Shown here: one piece after another, positions 1 through 9,900 of the stretch
Position numbering within the stretch: the stretch's first letter is position 1
How the letters are laid out: every line of letters begins with the position of its first letter
IMG/VR virus record: IMGVR_UViG_3300031565_000023
Location: 1 to 62,785 of that record
Reading direction: 5' to 3' (one strand)
Length of the DNA stretch: 62,785 nt
From: a virus
The notes under the pieces: model-generated
Databases searched by the model: none
The model's input: the letters and a program-made list of their open reading frames with translations, nothing else
What the model was told of the DNA's origin: nothing
Position numbers and translations under genes: made by a program

Positions 1-271
1 GGGAATGGATTTGTGGCTGCCGGGTTTTGGGTAGGCGATGTGCTTTTTGTCCAGGGGGCGACTACCTCAGCTAACGATACCGCCTGCACCGGCGCAGTAT
101 TAACTGCGGTCGCAGCCGGAACGCTCACCTTCGCAACGGCAACGGTTGATACCGGCGAAGCTGGCGCAGCCGGAACGGTAGTGGCGTGTGCCAGGGGCGG
201 ATCGCTAAAAGACAGGTTTAAAAACGGCGTTTTGAGGATCTACAGCGGATCACAGGTTGCCACACCCGATA
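1..271. repeat. Left copy of terminal direct repeat
   Basis: The first 271 bases recur at 62515-62785 with only two differences: C128 versus T62642 and G169 versus A62683. Both change the encoded residue (Thr/Ile and Ala/Thr). The coding frame crosses the junction without interruption, so this is the overlap of a circular or circularly permuted genome. The two mismatches argue against a simple assembler k-mer overlap and suggest strain variation in the sampled population. Confidence 0.95.
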
Positions 272-618
272 CTGCCGTATCCGGGACTCTGCTTCTTGAG
301 GTAACAGTATCAAGCGGTACATTTGCTCATGGCGCAGAAGCAAACGGACTTGAATTCGGCGCTGCCGCAAGTGGGGCAATCGACAAGGATACTGATGTGT
401 GGAGTGGCGTTGGCCTGGCTGCCGGGACTGCTGCCTGGTTCAGATTGTGCGCGAATCCAACCGATGCCGGTGGTGCAAGTGCTACGCTAGACAGGATTGA
501 CGGCACAGTTGGCACAAGCGGTGCGGATCTGAATATAACCAACACCACGATAGCAGTCGGCGCAACCTATACAATCGATCAGTTTCAGTTTACCTTACCA
601 TTACAGTATGGCTCTTAA
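1..618 (+). CDS. Virion-type structural protein, 3' portion (gene begins at 62383)
   Basis: This is the C-terminal 205 codons of a gene that starts at 62383 and is cut by the window ends. Joined across the repeat the protein is about 249 residues. It is rich in Ala, Gly, Thr and Ser, with alternating small and beta-branched residues, and ends in a beta-rich segment (YTIDQFQFTLPLQYGS). It sits directly after the neck adaptor and stopper-like genes, so a head, neck or tail-surface role is inferred from position. No named family is recognised. The stop is followed by an SD-like CCGGAGGC and the next gene at 641. Confidence 0.8.
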   Translation, partial: GNGFVAAGFWVGDVLFVQGATTSANDTACTGAVLTAVAAGTLTFATATVDTGEAGAAGTVVACARGGSLKDRFKNGVLRIYSGSQVATPDTAVSGTLLLEVTVSSGTFAHGAEANGLEFGAAASGAIDKDTDVWSGVGLAAGTAAWFRLCANPTDAGGASATLDRIDGTVGTSGADLNITNTTIAVGATYTIDQFQFTLPLQYGS

Positions 619-640
619 TCCCTAACCGGAGGCATATTGA

Positions 641-1549
641 ATGGCTGAAACTCTAGGGATTGATGCCCTGCTAAACGAAGAAGGCAAGTCTGGCTTTTCG
701 TTTATCGATGCCATCTTAATCACAACCGAACATGGCATCCTGGATGAAAACCTGCCAGATTTACAGCTTACAGCTAATATATCAGGCGGTAGGCTTGATG
801 CCAACCTTCCTGATCTTCAGCTAACCGGTCAGTTTGGCGAAAACGCCTGGACAGGAGATCGGGGGACAGAGGAATGGGGGCTTAACCTTCCGGATCTCCG
901 GCTCGATGCTACTTTTGGCGAAAGGATAGAGCTTGACGAGGACATACCAGGGCTGGAGCTTGAAGCCAGGTTCGGTTTAAGGCTTGACGATCCGGAACTT
1001 CTCCCTGATTTAAGGTTGTCTGCAAGTGCATCTTGGGAAACCTTTTTATCGCTTGATGAAAATCTCCCACAGCTTACTTTAAATGCCGGCAGATCAGGCG
1101 GTCAATGTGACGTTAGATTACCGAACCTCACTATTTCTGCAACCTTTTCCACAGACATCACGGGTGGATTAACAAAAGATCTTACCTTCCCCACCCTTTC
1201 GGCCAGTATGATTCTTCCTTATACCGGCATATTGAGCAAGGCCCTCACCTTTCCAACTATAAGCGCATCGGCAACAGGATCATACATAGGTACTCTATCG
1301 GCTAATCTGCCCGGGCTTCAAATTACCGCAACTGCCTATGTTGGTGGGGTGGGAACACTCGATGCTACTTTGCCAAATCTTCAAATTACCGCAACCGGCA
1401 TAGCAAGTGAAACAGCGACATTAGATGCGAATTTACCGGCCCTTCAGATGGGCGCTGTCGCGAGTGGGGATACGGGCGGCCAGACAGGCGGAGTCATGTC
1501 AAACAAGAATAGATTTACGGATTATGTAATGAGGTATTCAAGATGGTAA
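641..1549 (+). CDS. Repetitive virion-type protein with LPxLQLTA repeats
   Basis: A 302-residue protein built of roughly twelve copies of a ~21-residue unit centred on LDxNLPDLQLTA (for example LDANLPDLQLT and LDATLPNLQITAT). The spacing and alternation of hydrophobic residues suggest a beta-solenoid or stacked beta units. The N-terminus carries IDALLNEEG, the same motif that makes up the repeat proteins at 21003 and 22245, so these may be related in design or assembly. The C-terminus (FTDYVMRYSRW) is non-repetitive. It lies in the structural gene run and a fibre or decoration role is inferred. No database family is recognised. Confidence 0.8.
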   Translation: MAETLGIDALLNEEGKSGFSFIDAILITTEHGILDENLPDLQLTANISGGRLDANLPDLQLTGQFGENAWTGDRGTEEWGLNLPDLRLDATFGERIELDEDIPGLELEARFGLRLDDPELLPDLRLSASASWETFLSLDENLPQLTLNAGRSGGQCDVRLPNLTISATFSTDITGGLTKDLTFPTLSASMILPYTGILSKALTFPTISASATGSYIGTLSANLPGLQITATAYVGGVGTLDATLPNLQITATGIASETATLDANLPALQMGAVASGDTGGQTGGVMSNKNRFTDYVMRYSRW

Positions 1550-1773
1550 TGCCATTAGCGAAACACCGTTTCTTAGAAGTAAGATTGAATATCAGGGAGG
1601 CATTGGCGATACACAGAGTCCTAGAAAAAGCAAGGAATGTGGAAGTTAAGAGCAAGGAGGAAGATTTAGAAAAAAGATGGATGGAAAAAGGGGCAGATAA
1701 CTTGCTGCTTGCGATAACGAAAGAATTGAAAGAGTCCAAAATAAAGTTAATGGAGTATAGGTTCAATGGCTGA
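1549..1773 (+). CDS. Small charged hypothetical protein
   Basis: A 74-residue protein. The start at 1549 overlaps the upstream stop as TAATG; an in-frame ATG at 1543 is the alternative. It is helical and strongly charged (EKARNVEVKSKEEDLEKRW), looks like a short coiled coil, and has no membrane segment. Its end overlaps the next start at 1766, so it is translationally coupled on both sides in the structural operon. The function is not recognised; a small accessory virion or assembly protein is possible. Confidence 0.65.
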   Translation: MPLAKHRFLEVRLNIREALAIHRVLEKARNVEVKSKEEDLEKRWMEKGADNLLLAITKELKESKIKLMEYRFNG

Positions 1774-2242
1774 TGATAGGCTATGCTTGTGTATCAATGT
1801 GAGGAACAATGCACCATTTCAATATGCAAACTATAACTTCAATTCCTTTGCAACTGTGAATGGGCTGAAGATCGGTGTCAACGAAGATGGGATATATACC
1901 CTGGATGATGCGGAAAATGATGATGGAACGGAAATCTATGGTTTTTTTGAATCGGTAACAACGGACTTCGGGATTAAAAATGCCAAAAGAATGAGAAAGG
2001 GCTATGTGGGATACGAAGCAAACGGCAATCTTATCCTTAAAATTAAAGCCGATGATGAAATTGAAAGAACGTACCTCTTGAAGCCGGTAAAGAAAGGCCA
2101 GCTAGAGCATAAGGCAATAGTGCCGATGGGGAGGGATTTGAAGGGGACATATTTTATGTATCGGGTGGAGAACAAAGATGGATGTGATTTCAGCATAGAC
2201 TCCCTTGAAGTATTGCCTGTAATTTTAAGCATGGGGAGATAA
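1766..2242 (+). CDS. Hypothetical structural-region protein
   Basis: A 158-residue soluble protein with alternating short beta segments and a high content of Asp, Asn and Gly. It overlaps the upstream gene by 8 bases, and its stop is shared with the next start (TAATG at 2240-2244). That tight coupling places it in the virion operon. No motif is recognised. A neck, tail or baseplate component is possible but inferred from position only. Confidence 0.75.
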   Translation: MADDRLCLCINVRNNAPFQYANYNFNSFATVNGLKIGVNEDGIYTLDDAENDDGTEIYGFFESVTTDFGIKNAKRMRKGYVGYEANGNLILKIKADDEIERTYLLKPVKKGQLEHKAIVPMGRDLKGTYFMYRVENKDGCDFSIDSLEVLPVILSMGR

Positions 2243-3633
2243 TGGGAACGTACTACATATTAAAAGGTGATCTTGAAAAGGCAAGGGAGTATTTTCAATC
2301 TGCAAGAATGTTAAGAAGGCAGATGAGGGATATTAATAAGAATAATTTACCACAGATTCATGCAAAAAGAACCATGCCCGACGGAACGGTTATTAAGGCG
2401 CAAGACGTTTATGGGAAGAGCCAGATGGTGATTGATGTGCCTGTTGGTGTAGTGCAACAAGAAGCGCCGAAGGAAATCAGGATAGGGCAAAATATCGGGG
2501 GCGCATACCAAAGGCTAGTGCCGGCGATTGATGTGGATTCGGGCGTGTATAAAGATTATCTAGGATATGTAATGTGTAAAGCAGGGAACAGGCAATTTAT
2601 TGGGGGATATATAGCCTACAGCCCTTATGTGGAAAATCAGGGGGCTGAAAGACTTTGGCACTTGACAGAGCAACCTGTTGACAGAGAACTTCTTATAAGA
2701 AGGGGTGAGGCTTATAGCATGGGGGCCGAAGGGAGTGGAGCGATGAATAATTCCTTTTTGCTCTACCGAGAACTTGAACCAATCGGCTATTATAGCACTA
2801 CTTTAGAAGGGTCAAGCACAGTATCGGGACTGAACATAAGAGTATCAGAAACCCCTTATTATCACTACATTGTAGATCAAGTGCACACCGTTACTAAATG
2901 GATAACATTTTTCGACAACAATGCTTATGTTCCAATAGGTCCAATTATTGTTGGCCCATTTACTTACTCGTATCGTTATAGAGAGGATTCCTATCGCGTG
3001 ATGTGGAATTTTGACTATTATTTTGGATGGTACGAATATTCAAACTATAGCGGAATTAACATTACTCACACCTTTGAAGGATTTGGAACAGAGGACTTTG
3101 AAAGATGGGGGTTACTCTATGCTTTAAATGACATGGCTGGTAAATATCTCTATTCATGGTGGGATATTTACGGCGGGGGTACTGTTAGCGCTTTTACAAT
3201 GGGGAATTGGTATGTTCAAGTAGATGGAGGACCCCCTCATGCGCTGGATACTGCTGACTTTGAAACAATGGGCGCAAGACAACAGTTTGTACCAAACCTG
3301 TATAAATATGACGATGGGGATGGAGAAAAAACCATAATGACCTGGTTCTGGAATCCCTGGTATAACACTACAGAATACCCCTTAGAGGCAAGGTATAAAA
3401 ATAATTGGTGTGGTCTTACCCAATGGGATCAAAACAATGTTACCCTTTTCCCAACTGAGACAAATGAATATTATGCCAAAATTGACGATTTAGAAATCAA
3501 CGATGTGCAGGTATGGATTGCAAGGCAAACCAGGGTATTTGAAGAAACAACGATAGAAACAGGCGCGTTACATACAGGGCCTTTGGGTGGTACTAATATA
3601 GATTTGCCATTCCCGGCTCGAATTGGAGGATAG
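2242..3633 (+). CDS. Structural-region protein, aromatic-rich
   Basis: A 463-residue protein. The first 60 residues are helical and charged (YYILKGDLEKAREYFQSARM resembles one TPR-like helix pair). The remainder is beta-rich and unusually rich in Tyr and Trp (RYREDSYRVMWNFDYYFGWY). Aromatic-rich beta domains of this kind are common in receptor-binding or tail-tip proteins; that reading is inference. It starts in a TAATG overlap with GGGGAG just upstream. No family is recognised. Confidence 0.8.
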   Translation: MGTYYILKGDLEKAREYFQSARMLRRQMRDINKNNLPQIHAKRTMPDGTVIKAQDVYGKSQMVIDVPVGVVQQEAPKEIRIGQNIGGAYQRLVPAIDVDSGVYKDYLGYVMCKAGNRQFIGGYIAYSPYVENQGAERLWHLTEQPVDRELLIRRGEAYSMGAEGSGAMNNSFLLYRELEPIGYYSTTLEGSSTVSGLNIRVSETPYYHYIVDQVHTVTKWITFFDNNAYVPIGPIIVGPFTYSYRYREDSYRVMWNFDYYFGWYEYSNYSGINITHTFEGFGTEDFERWGLLYALNDMAGKYLYSWWDIYGGGTVSAFTMGNWYVQVDGGPPHALDTADFETMGARQQFVPNLYKYDDGDGEKTIMTWFWNPWYNTTEYPLEARYKNNWCGLTQWDQNNVTLFPTETNEYYAKIDDLEINDVQVWIARQTRVFEETTIETGALHTGPLGGTNIDLPFPARIGG

Positions 3634-3637
3634 AAAA

Positions 3638-5620
3638 ATGGTAGATATTGCAACGGGAAATGAAATTACTGCCAGAGGTATCGGTTCGGACGCTAGAGAT
3701 TTAGCGCTGGGACGTTTTAATGCCGGTGAGTTTGCTGTGTTTACAGCATGGCAGCAACTTCGGGAAGCTATTGCCTGGCTACAGGAGGCAACAGAGCTTT
3801 TTGAGTTTCCGGAGATTGACATTGTGTTTGATCGCGTTCCCCTTATGGGGCTTGATGGAATGGTCCTGACAGATCCAGTACCGCCAATATTGGAAGAAAT
3901 TGAAGTTGAAACAGTTTCTTTTCCCTTTGCTCCGCCGGTAATGCCACCCCTGGTATTAGATGTTGACGATATACCGATTTTTGATGTGGTTATCCCTGCG
4001 TTCTCCATTCCAGATGCACCTGATGTAGTGTGGCCTACGCTGGACGCAACACCGCCAACAGCAACAGATATAACCATTCCAACCGCCCCGAGCATCACAT
4101 TACCGGCTCTACCCTCTCTTGATGGTGTGAGCGTTCCATCTCCCCCCGAAATTACAATGCCGACATTCGAGGGAGTTGCGCCATCGATGGACCTTACACC
4201 GCCAGAACCGGCTTTCACATGGGATGAAGCAGATTACGATAGCGATTTGATGCAGGCGTTAAGAACAAAACTCCTGACCGATCTTCAAAATGGTGGGACA
4301 GGGTTAGGGGCTGCCGTTGAACAGGCAATATGGGATCGAGCATTAGAAAGACAGGAAGTGCAGACCGAAAAGACATACAATGAAGGGTTGTACTTGTGGG
4401 CTTCAAAAGGCCACTCGTTACCACAGGGCGCACTTGTAAGCAGATTGGCAGAGATAAGGGCAAGGATAGACCAGCTCAACGAAGATCTCAATAATGATAT
4501 TCTGATCGAGCAAGCAAAGCTGGCCCAGGAATACACGATTTTAAACATTAAGGAAGTGATTAATTGGGAAAAGACCTACATGGGCCACCTGAACAATGTC
4601 CAGCAGAGAGCATTTGAAGCTGCGGTAAAAACGGTTGAAATGGCAATCTTAATTTATAATGCGAAAATCGCTGCCTACAATGCACAGCTAGAAGCATACA
4701 AAACCTATGCTCAAGTGTTTGAAGCCCGGATCAGGGCAGAGATCGCAAAGGTGGAAATCTACAAGGCCCAGGTTGAGGGCGCTAAACTATCGGTTGAGAT
4801 ACGGAAAGCGCTTATCGATGCTTATGAAGCCCAGGTTGCGGGGATCACTACTCTTATCGAGTTATATAAAGCACAGATGGAAGCCGCGAATATCCAGGCT
4901 CAATATGACAGGACAAGAATTGAAGGATACAAGGCGGTTGTGGAAGCCTACGGTATCAGGGTTGGCGCTGTTACCAGCAGATATAATGCTTATCAGGCGC
5001 AAATAGCCGGAGAAGCCGAAAAAGCCAATATGTATAAGACCCAGGTTGATGCGTATACCAGTAGGGTCGCAGCTTTTAAGGCTGGTGCGGATGTTGACCT
5101 TGCCGAAATGAGTTTAACCGTTGAGCATAATAAGGGAGAGGTTCAAACCTACCTGGCATTGATCGAGAAGTACAAGGCAGATATTCAAAGAGCGATTGCA
5201 CGGGCCGAAATGATAGCAAAAGAGGAAGGCTACAAGACAGACCGATATACCGCAGAGGTGGGAGAGTTTAGTGCAAAGGCCGATGCCCTGGTTAAGTTAT
5301 ATAATGGCAGGGTAACAGAAAGAGCAGCCGAATATGACGTGAGGATAAAAGAGGCCGACATTGAGATGAAGTCGACTGTTGCGCTTTATGAGCTGCAAGT
5401 CGAGAGCATAAGGGCTGCCGCACAGATCGCAGCGCAGATATGCGCCTCTGCCATATCATCGGCCAGTGCATCTGTTCATCTTGGGGCAAGCGAATCAAGG
5501 TCCGACTCAAGGGCTGGATCTGGCGTTAATAGTGATTCGGGAAGTAGCGTATCTGTAACTTCCAGATCTGTATCAGCTATTACTTCTGACAATGATCAAC
5601 ACATTTACCAAGAAGATTAA
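3638..5620 (+). CDS. Long helical virion-associated protein
   Basis: About 660 residues. A TTG at 3623 would extend the frame, but the ATG at 3638 follows a perfect GGAGGA at 3625-3630 and is preferred. The first ~200 residues are proline- and beta-rich. Residues ~230-600 form an almost uninterrupted amphipathic helix with a repeated pattern (IEIYKAQVEGAK, IELYKAQMEAAN, EGYKAVVEAYG). The C-terminus is Ser-rich. Such long helical proteins serve as ejection, tape-measure-like or tail-needle components; which one is unknown. It is too short to be the tape measure of a long tail. Confidence 0.8.
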   Translation: MVDIATGNEITARGIGSDARDLALGRFNAGEFAVFTAWQQLREAIAWLQEATELFEFPEIDIVFDRVPLMGLDGMVLTDPVPPILEEIEVETVSFPFAPPVMPPLVLDVDDIPIFDVVIPAFSIPDAPDVVWPTLDATPPTATDITIPTAPSITLPALPSLDGVSVPSPPEITMPTFEGVAPSMDLTPPEPAFTWDEADYDSDLMQALRTKLLTDLQNGGTGLGAAVEQAIWDRALERQEVQTEKTYNEGLYLWASKGHSLPQGALVSRLAEIRARIDQLNEDLNNDILIEQAKLAQEYTILNIKEVINWEKTYMGHLNNVQQRAFEAAVKTVEMAILIYNAKIAAYNAQLEAYKTYAQVFEARIRAEIAKVEIYKAQVEGAKLSVEIRKALIDAYEAQVAGITTLIELYKAQMEAANIQAQYDRTRIEGYKAVVEAYGIRVGAVTSRYNAYQAQIAGEAEKANMYKTQVDAYTSRVAAFKAGADVDLAEMSLTVEHNKGEVQTYLALIEKYKADIQRAIARAEMIAKEEGYKTDRYTAEVGEFSAKADALVKLYNGRVTERAAEYDVRIKEADIEMKSTVALYELQVESIRAAAQIAAQICASAISSASASVHLGASESRSDSRAGSGVNSDSGSSVSVTSRSVSAITSDNDQHIYQED

Positions 5621-5634
5621 AGGGAGGCTGGCAA

Positions 5635-5853
5635 ATGTTATCTGTAGATGCAAGAAAGGCGTTATTCGGTATGCCATCATCAATCAATGCGAGATCGGTA
5701 TTGAGGGGGGTGCCGACATCCATAGACGCAAGAAGGGCGCTAGCATTTGGGGGGAGTTCGCAATCTTTCCAACCTCTCTTGAGAAGGAGAAATCTGCGGT
5801 TAGGGGTTAAGAAACAAATGGACAAATTCAGCTTGTTAAAAAACTGGAAGTAG
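5635..5853 (+). CDS. Small basic protein with SxDARxAL repeats
   Basis: A 72-residue, strongly basic protein. The ATG at 5635 has AGGGAGG about 8 bases upstream, which decides this frame over an overlapping one starting at 5592. The N-terminal half contains three 13-residue repeats (SVDARKAL, SINARSVL, SIDARRAL), echoing the LDALL repeats of the larger proteins at 21003 and 22245. The C-terminus is Arg/Lys-rich. Function unknown. A small virion or DNA-associated protein is possible from composition and position. Confidence 0.6.
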   Translation: MLSVDARKALFGMPSSINARSVLRGVPTSIDARRALAFGGSSQSFQPLLRRRNLRLGVKKQMDKFSLLKNWK

Positions 5854-5865
5854 GGAGGACTTAAA

Positions 5866-6897
5866 ATGTATGGATTGAGAGATGAAGTTTCCAGCTTCAA
5901 CAAAAACAGGATGGGTGGCTACAGGGCCAGAGTCAGGTCTTTCCTTGATCGCAGAAAAGAAGGTTACGCAGGGGTAAGGCAGAAATTAAAAGGAGTAGCC
6001 GGTTTTATGCCGGAAGTCTACAACAGAGTAACCGCTTTAGGCGGTACTAAAACCCCCGCCCCTGGCAGAGGCTTTACTCCCGGTGAAAGAATGAGGGAGA
6101 TAGCGGGGAATGTGGGATTGCCATCACCGCCCAGGGAATCTACCGTTAAGGGAATTGCCAATGCCCTCCAAACTGGCGGCAAGTCTTTCTTGAAAAGTGG
6201 TGGAAGTCCGCTTCTAGCTGCTGGCGCTACTGCCTATGAATTGGCGCAAAAACTTAAAGGAATTAGAGGACCCGCACCAGAAACATTCGCAGCAACCATG
6301 CCAGCAACCATGCCAGAGCAGGCCATAGAGCCGGATCTCCGGGCAAGGGCAGAGAAGGCAGCCGGTGGCGGTGAGTTTAAGCCGGACTTCAGCAAGCCTA
6401 ATTGGTGGAAAGATGAACGGTTGGGGGATAGAAGGCCAACCAGGGTAATACTAGGGACGGAAAGCCATTGGCAAAGCCCGATTACAGGCGGGAGCTATGC
6501 TACACCGAAAGAAGCATATGAAGGAATCGGGGTTGATGTTAGGGCGTTGGAGGCTTCAAGGGCGCATGAACTGGAATTAGAAAAGACGAAGGGCAGATAT
6601 GGTCTGCTTGAGCAAACAGCAAAGCCTTTCAAGAGATATGAGGAATTAGGATCGAGCCCAATGGGGGAGCCATCGATACTTGATACGCTAACAGGTGGCG
6701 TTTCCGCCCCCGGTATGCCCGGGGCAGCACAGGGAGGGATCCCCCAGGAGGCCATTGATTCCCTCAATTCTGTTTCTCCGGAGATTGCGCAGGCTCAACT
6801 AGCAGACATGCCACCAGAACAGCGAAAGGCTATTTTGCCACAACTTGATCCGGGGCAAGCGGAGAAAATACTAAAGATATGGAGAAGCCTTCTTTAA
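5866..6897 (+). CDS. Probable internal virion protein
   Basis: A 343-residue protein preceded by AGGGAGG. The basic N-terminus (residues 1-50, many Arg) is followed by Pro/Gly-rich low-complexity stretches and a short Ala/Leu-rich hydrophobic stretch around residue 115. The helical C-terminus (PEIAQAQLADMPPEQRKAI) resembles short segments seen in ejection proteins. It lies directly upstream of the 3919-residue polyvalent gene, 13 bases apart. Packaging with that protein inside the capsid is plausible but inferred. No family is recognised. Confidence 0.75.
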   Translation: MYGLRDEVSSFNKNRMGGYRARVRSFLDRRKEGYAGVRQKLKGVAGFMPEVYNRVTALGGTKTPAPGRGFTPGERMREIAGNVGLPSPPRESTVKGIANALQTGGKSFLKSGGSPLLAAGATAYELAQKLKGIRGPAPETFAATMPATMPEQAIEPDLRARAEKAAGGGEFKPDFSKPNWWKDERLGDRRPTRVILGTESHWQSPITGGSYATPKEAYEGIGVDVRALEASRAHELELEKTKGRYGLLEQTAKPFKRYEELGSSPMGEPSILDTLTGGVSAPGMPGAAQGGIPQEAIDSLNSVSPEIAQAQLADMPPEQRKAILPQLDPGQAEKILKIWRSLL

Positions 6898-6910
6898 AGG
6901 GAACTGCTAA

Positions 6911-9900
6911 ATGCCGATACCAACGAGAGAAGAAATACAGCAACTATCTGACGATCTAGCCAATAGATCAAGGAAAGCAGTAACCCCTACCCAAAAACCC
7001 GGTATCACACCGGCTGACCTTAAAGATCTTGAAAGTATCCACCAGGCAAGGTTGGTAAGAGAAAGAAAAGAAGCCATTGGGGAGAGATCTGCCATAACTG
7101 ATGCAGCTATGGGAGTAGGAAGGGGTGCGATTGATTATGCAGGGAGAATACTATTGCCAGAAGCGAGGCTTTACGAAGGTATGTTAAAACCTGGCAGAGA
7201 GCATGGCCCTGTTGGAAGATTTGCAACGAAAAGTATTGAGGCAATAGAGGATTTCAGAGCAAAAAAACCCTGGATGCAACCGAAAGAAGGGTTTGCCGGT
7301 ATGGTTTCAGAGGGGTTTGCCATGACAACCATGTCGCTAATGTCTGCGATCCCTGGTGCGCTTGCCGGTGCTGGTCTTGGCGCTTTGGGAGGAACAGCCG
7401 GAGGCCCTCTTGCCCCCCTTACCGTTCCAGCAGGGGCAGCAGCAGGGTTTGTTTTAGGTGGTGCGGTTCAATTTGGGGCAGCACAAATTGATGATTTTCT
7501 TAATCGGTCAGACAAGGCCGGAGTGCCAAGAGAAAAAAGCGAACCCATAGCGGTAGCAGCCGGTTTAGTCGAAGGCGGTCTTGAAGGATTATTTAACTGG
7601 TTATCACTTATTACTTTTGGATTATCGAAACCCCTTACAATCCCGGCTCAAGTTGCCATGAAAAAGGGAATAGGGGCAGTATTTAAAGTTGGAATTAAGC
7701 AATACGCAAAACAAGCAGCACAATTAGCATCGGTTGAGATTCCTACGGAAATCTTACAAGAAGGTATTGGGGCAGAGTTAGAACGGAAAATAGGAATAGG
7801 AGATACTAGATTTTGGGATGCAGCAAAACAGGTAATTGGACCAACTGCTGTTTCCTCTATCCTATTTACTGGTTTCTTTGGCTCTATTAACATGGTTAAT
7901 AGAAAACGTATTAAAAAAGCCCTGACAGATCCAGCCATCCCGATTGGACAAAGGAAGGAAGCAGCACTTTTAGTCGAAAATGCGGTAAAAGAAGTTAATC
8001 CAGAATTAGCCCAGGTGTGGGGGCATAACGCTTTTGTAGCCATTGAAAACGGAGAAGCAATAGAAATAGACGAATCCCTTGTGGGGGTTGAGGAAGTTGC
8101 GCCAACAGTACCAGGTGAGGAAGTGATCGAGGAAGCGCCTGCCGGTACCGGATTGTCACCCGAAGAAGAATTGGCAGCAACCGAAGAAGATATTGAGAGG
8201 ATCTATACCCCGGAACAGCTTGCAGATCTGGAAAAGGGAGTTGATAAGAAGATAGGGGATCACTTAAATGCTCTCAGCAAAAAAATTGCAAACCTTGAGA
8301 GCCTAAAAAAGAGAACGGACAAGCAGGAATCCAATCTAAAGGCATACAAGGAAGAACGAAAAACAATCATGGAGGAACAGGGCTATGATAAAGAAGGTAA
8401 AAGGAGGCTACCAGGTGGTGTCCGAGAAGGGGAAGAACCTGGGAGGCCCGTACAAGAGCGAGAAGGCGGCGAAAAAGCGATTGAAGCAGGTGGAATTTTT
8501 CAAACACAAGAAGGGGAAGAGATAGAATTGCCTGGCATCGAGTTTAGGGATGATTTGACACCGGCTGATATTGAAGATCAATGGAGTGAGATGGTTGCAA
8601 TTCAGGGCCAGCTCATTGAGAAGAACGCTCCCCGATTAGAAGAAATCGAAAAAGAGCTGGCAACACTCAAGGGCAAGCGGAAAAAACCGGATCAGGAGAA
8701 GCGGAAAGCATTAAGGGAAGAAGCTCAAGAGTTAAGAGAGGAACCGGCAGCCTTTATAGCTGGCGCTGAAAACAGCTTTATTAACGCACAGGAAGATTTT
8801 AATGATCGAGTAATTGCAAGGGCAAAGGAAAAAGGAATAGAGGATGAAGAAACTCAAGGGGAGATTGCGGAGCTTGCCGGAATGATGCTCACCGAAAGGC
8901 AGTACATCGAACAAACTTGGAACTGGCCTATAAGCAAGGTTATTGATGAAGCGATTGACGAATACACAGAAGGGGAAGCCGAAGCAGCGCCAGAGAAGCC
9001 AGCCGAGGAAGAACTGTCAGCAGAAGAAAGGAGAGATTTAGGTAAGGTTATAAAGGAAGCAGAAAAGGCAGAAGCAAAGAAAGCCAAAAAAGTAACAACC
9101 CGAAAACCCACCGAGATCAAACCCGGGGAAACCCCGCAATCTATCGTTAAAGCATTGGGCGGTATTTATATAGAAGAAGGTGGAGAGACAGAGTTTGCAA
9201 CCGTCAAAGAAGGTGGCGGTACGAATATTGGAATAGTAAATAAAAAAGGATTAACCTTTGACATGATAAGGGAGAAGTTTGTCGAAGATCCAGCAATAGG
9301 GGCAGTTACTTCAGACATGACCTTATCTGATTTCAAAGTATGGTTGAAAGACAACTGGAATAAACCTGTTACGGAGAAAGCGATTGAAAAAGCGGCAGAG
9401 GAAGAACATGCAAAAGAGATGGAAAGGCCGGAGGAAGAAGGTAAACTTGAGGAAAGGGTGATAGCTGATCTGGCCCTTGAGGAAGGGGATGTTGTCTACA
9501 CTGCTGGTGATGTCTATAAGGTTAAAAGGGTAGCCGAGGGAGAGGTAACACTCCAGGATGATTTCACCATTACCAAAGATGAATTTGACAAGATCACTCT
9601 TGAAAAGCCGGTTGTAAAGAAAGCGGCTGTTGGAGGATTACCTGCCGAAGTTAAGAAGCAGTTGAATATTAAGGTTGGCAAGAAGGAGGGGGCAGCCGAG
9701 GAAGCCAAAAAGAAAGAGCCGTGGGAGATGACGAGGGGGGAATATTTTAACGCTTCAAGATTCTATCAGTCTGGTCCGCACAAAAATTTAGAGTTGCCAG
9801 ATGGAGAGCGCATTCTTCTCCGCAAGGAATCAACCCTAAAGACTTGGCAAGAGCGCAGCGGCGATTTTGTGGCAGGAACCCATGAGGCACGAATTAAAAA

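Noticed and set aside
4707-5006. 99-codon plus-strand frame inside the long helical protein gene
   Set aside because: Its product is a Lys/Arg/Leu-rich shadow of the repeated helical codons, with no SD; the main frame has strong coding character.
5592-5810. 72-codon frame overlapping the small DAR-repeat gene
   Set aside because: It begins inside the previous gene with no SD; the frame at 5635 has a clear AGGGAGG and internal repeats.
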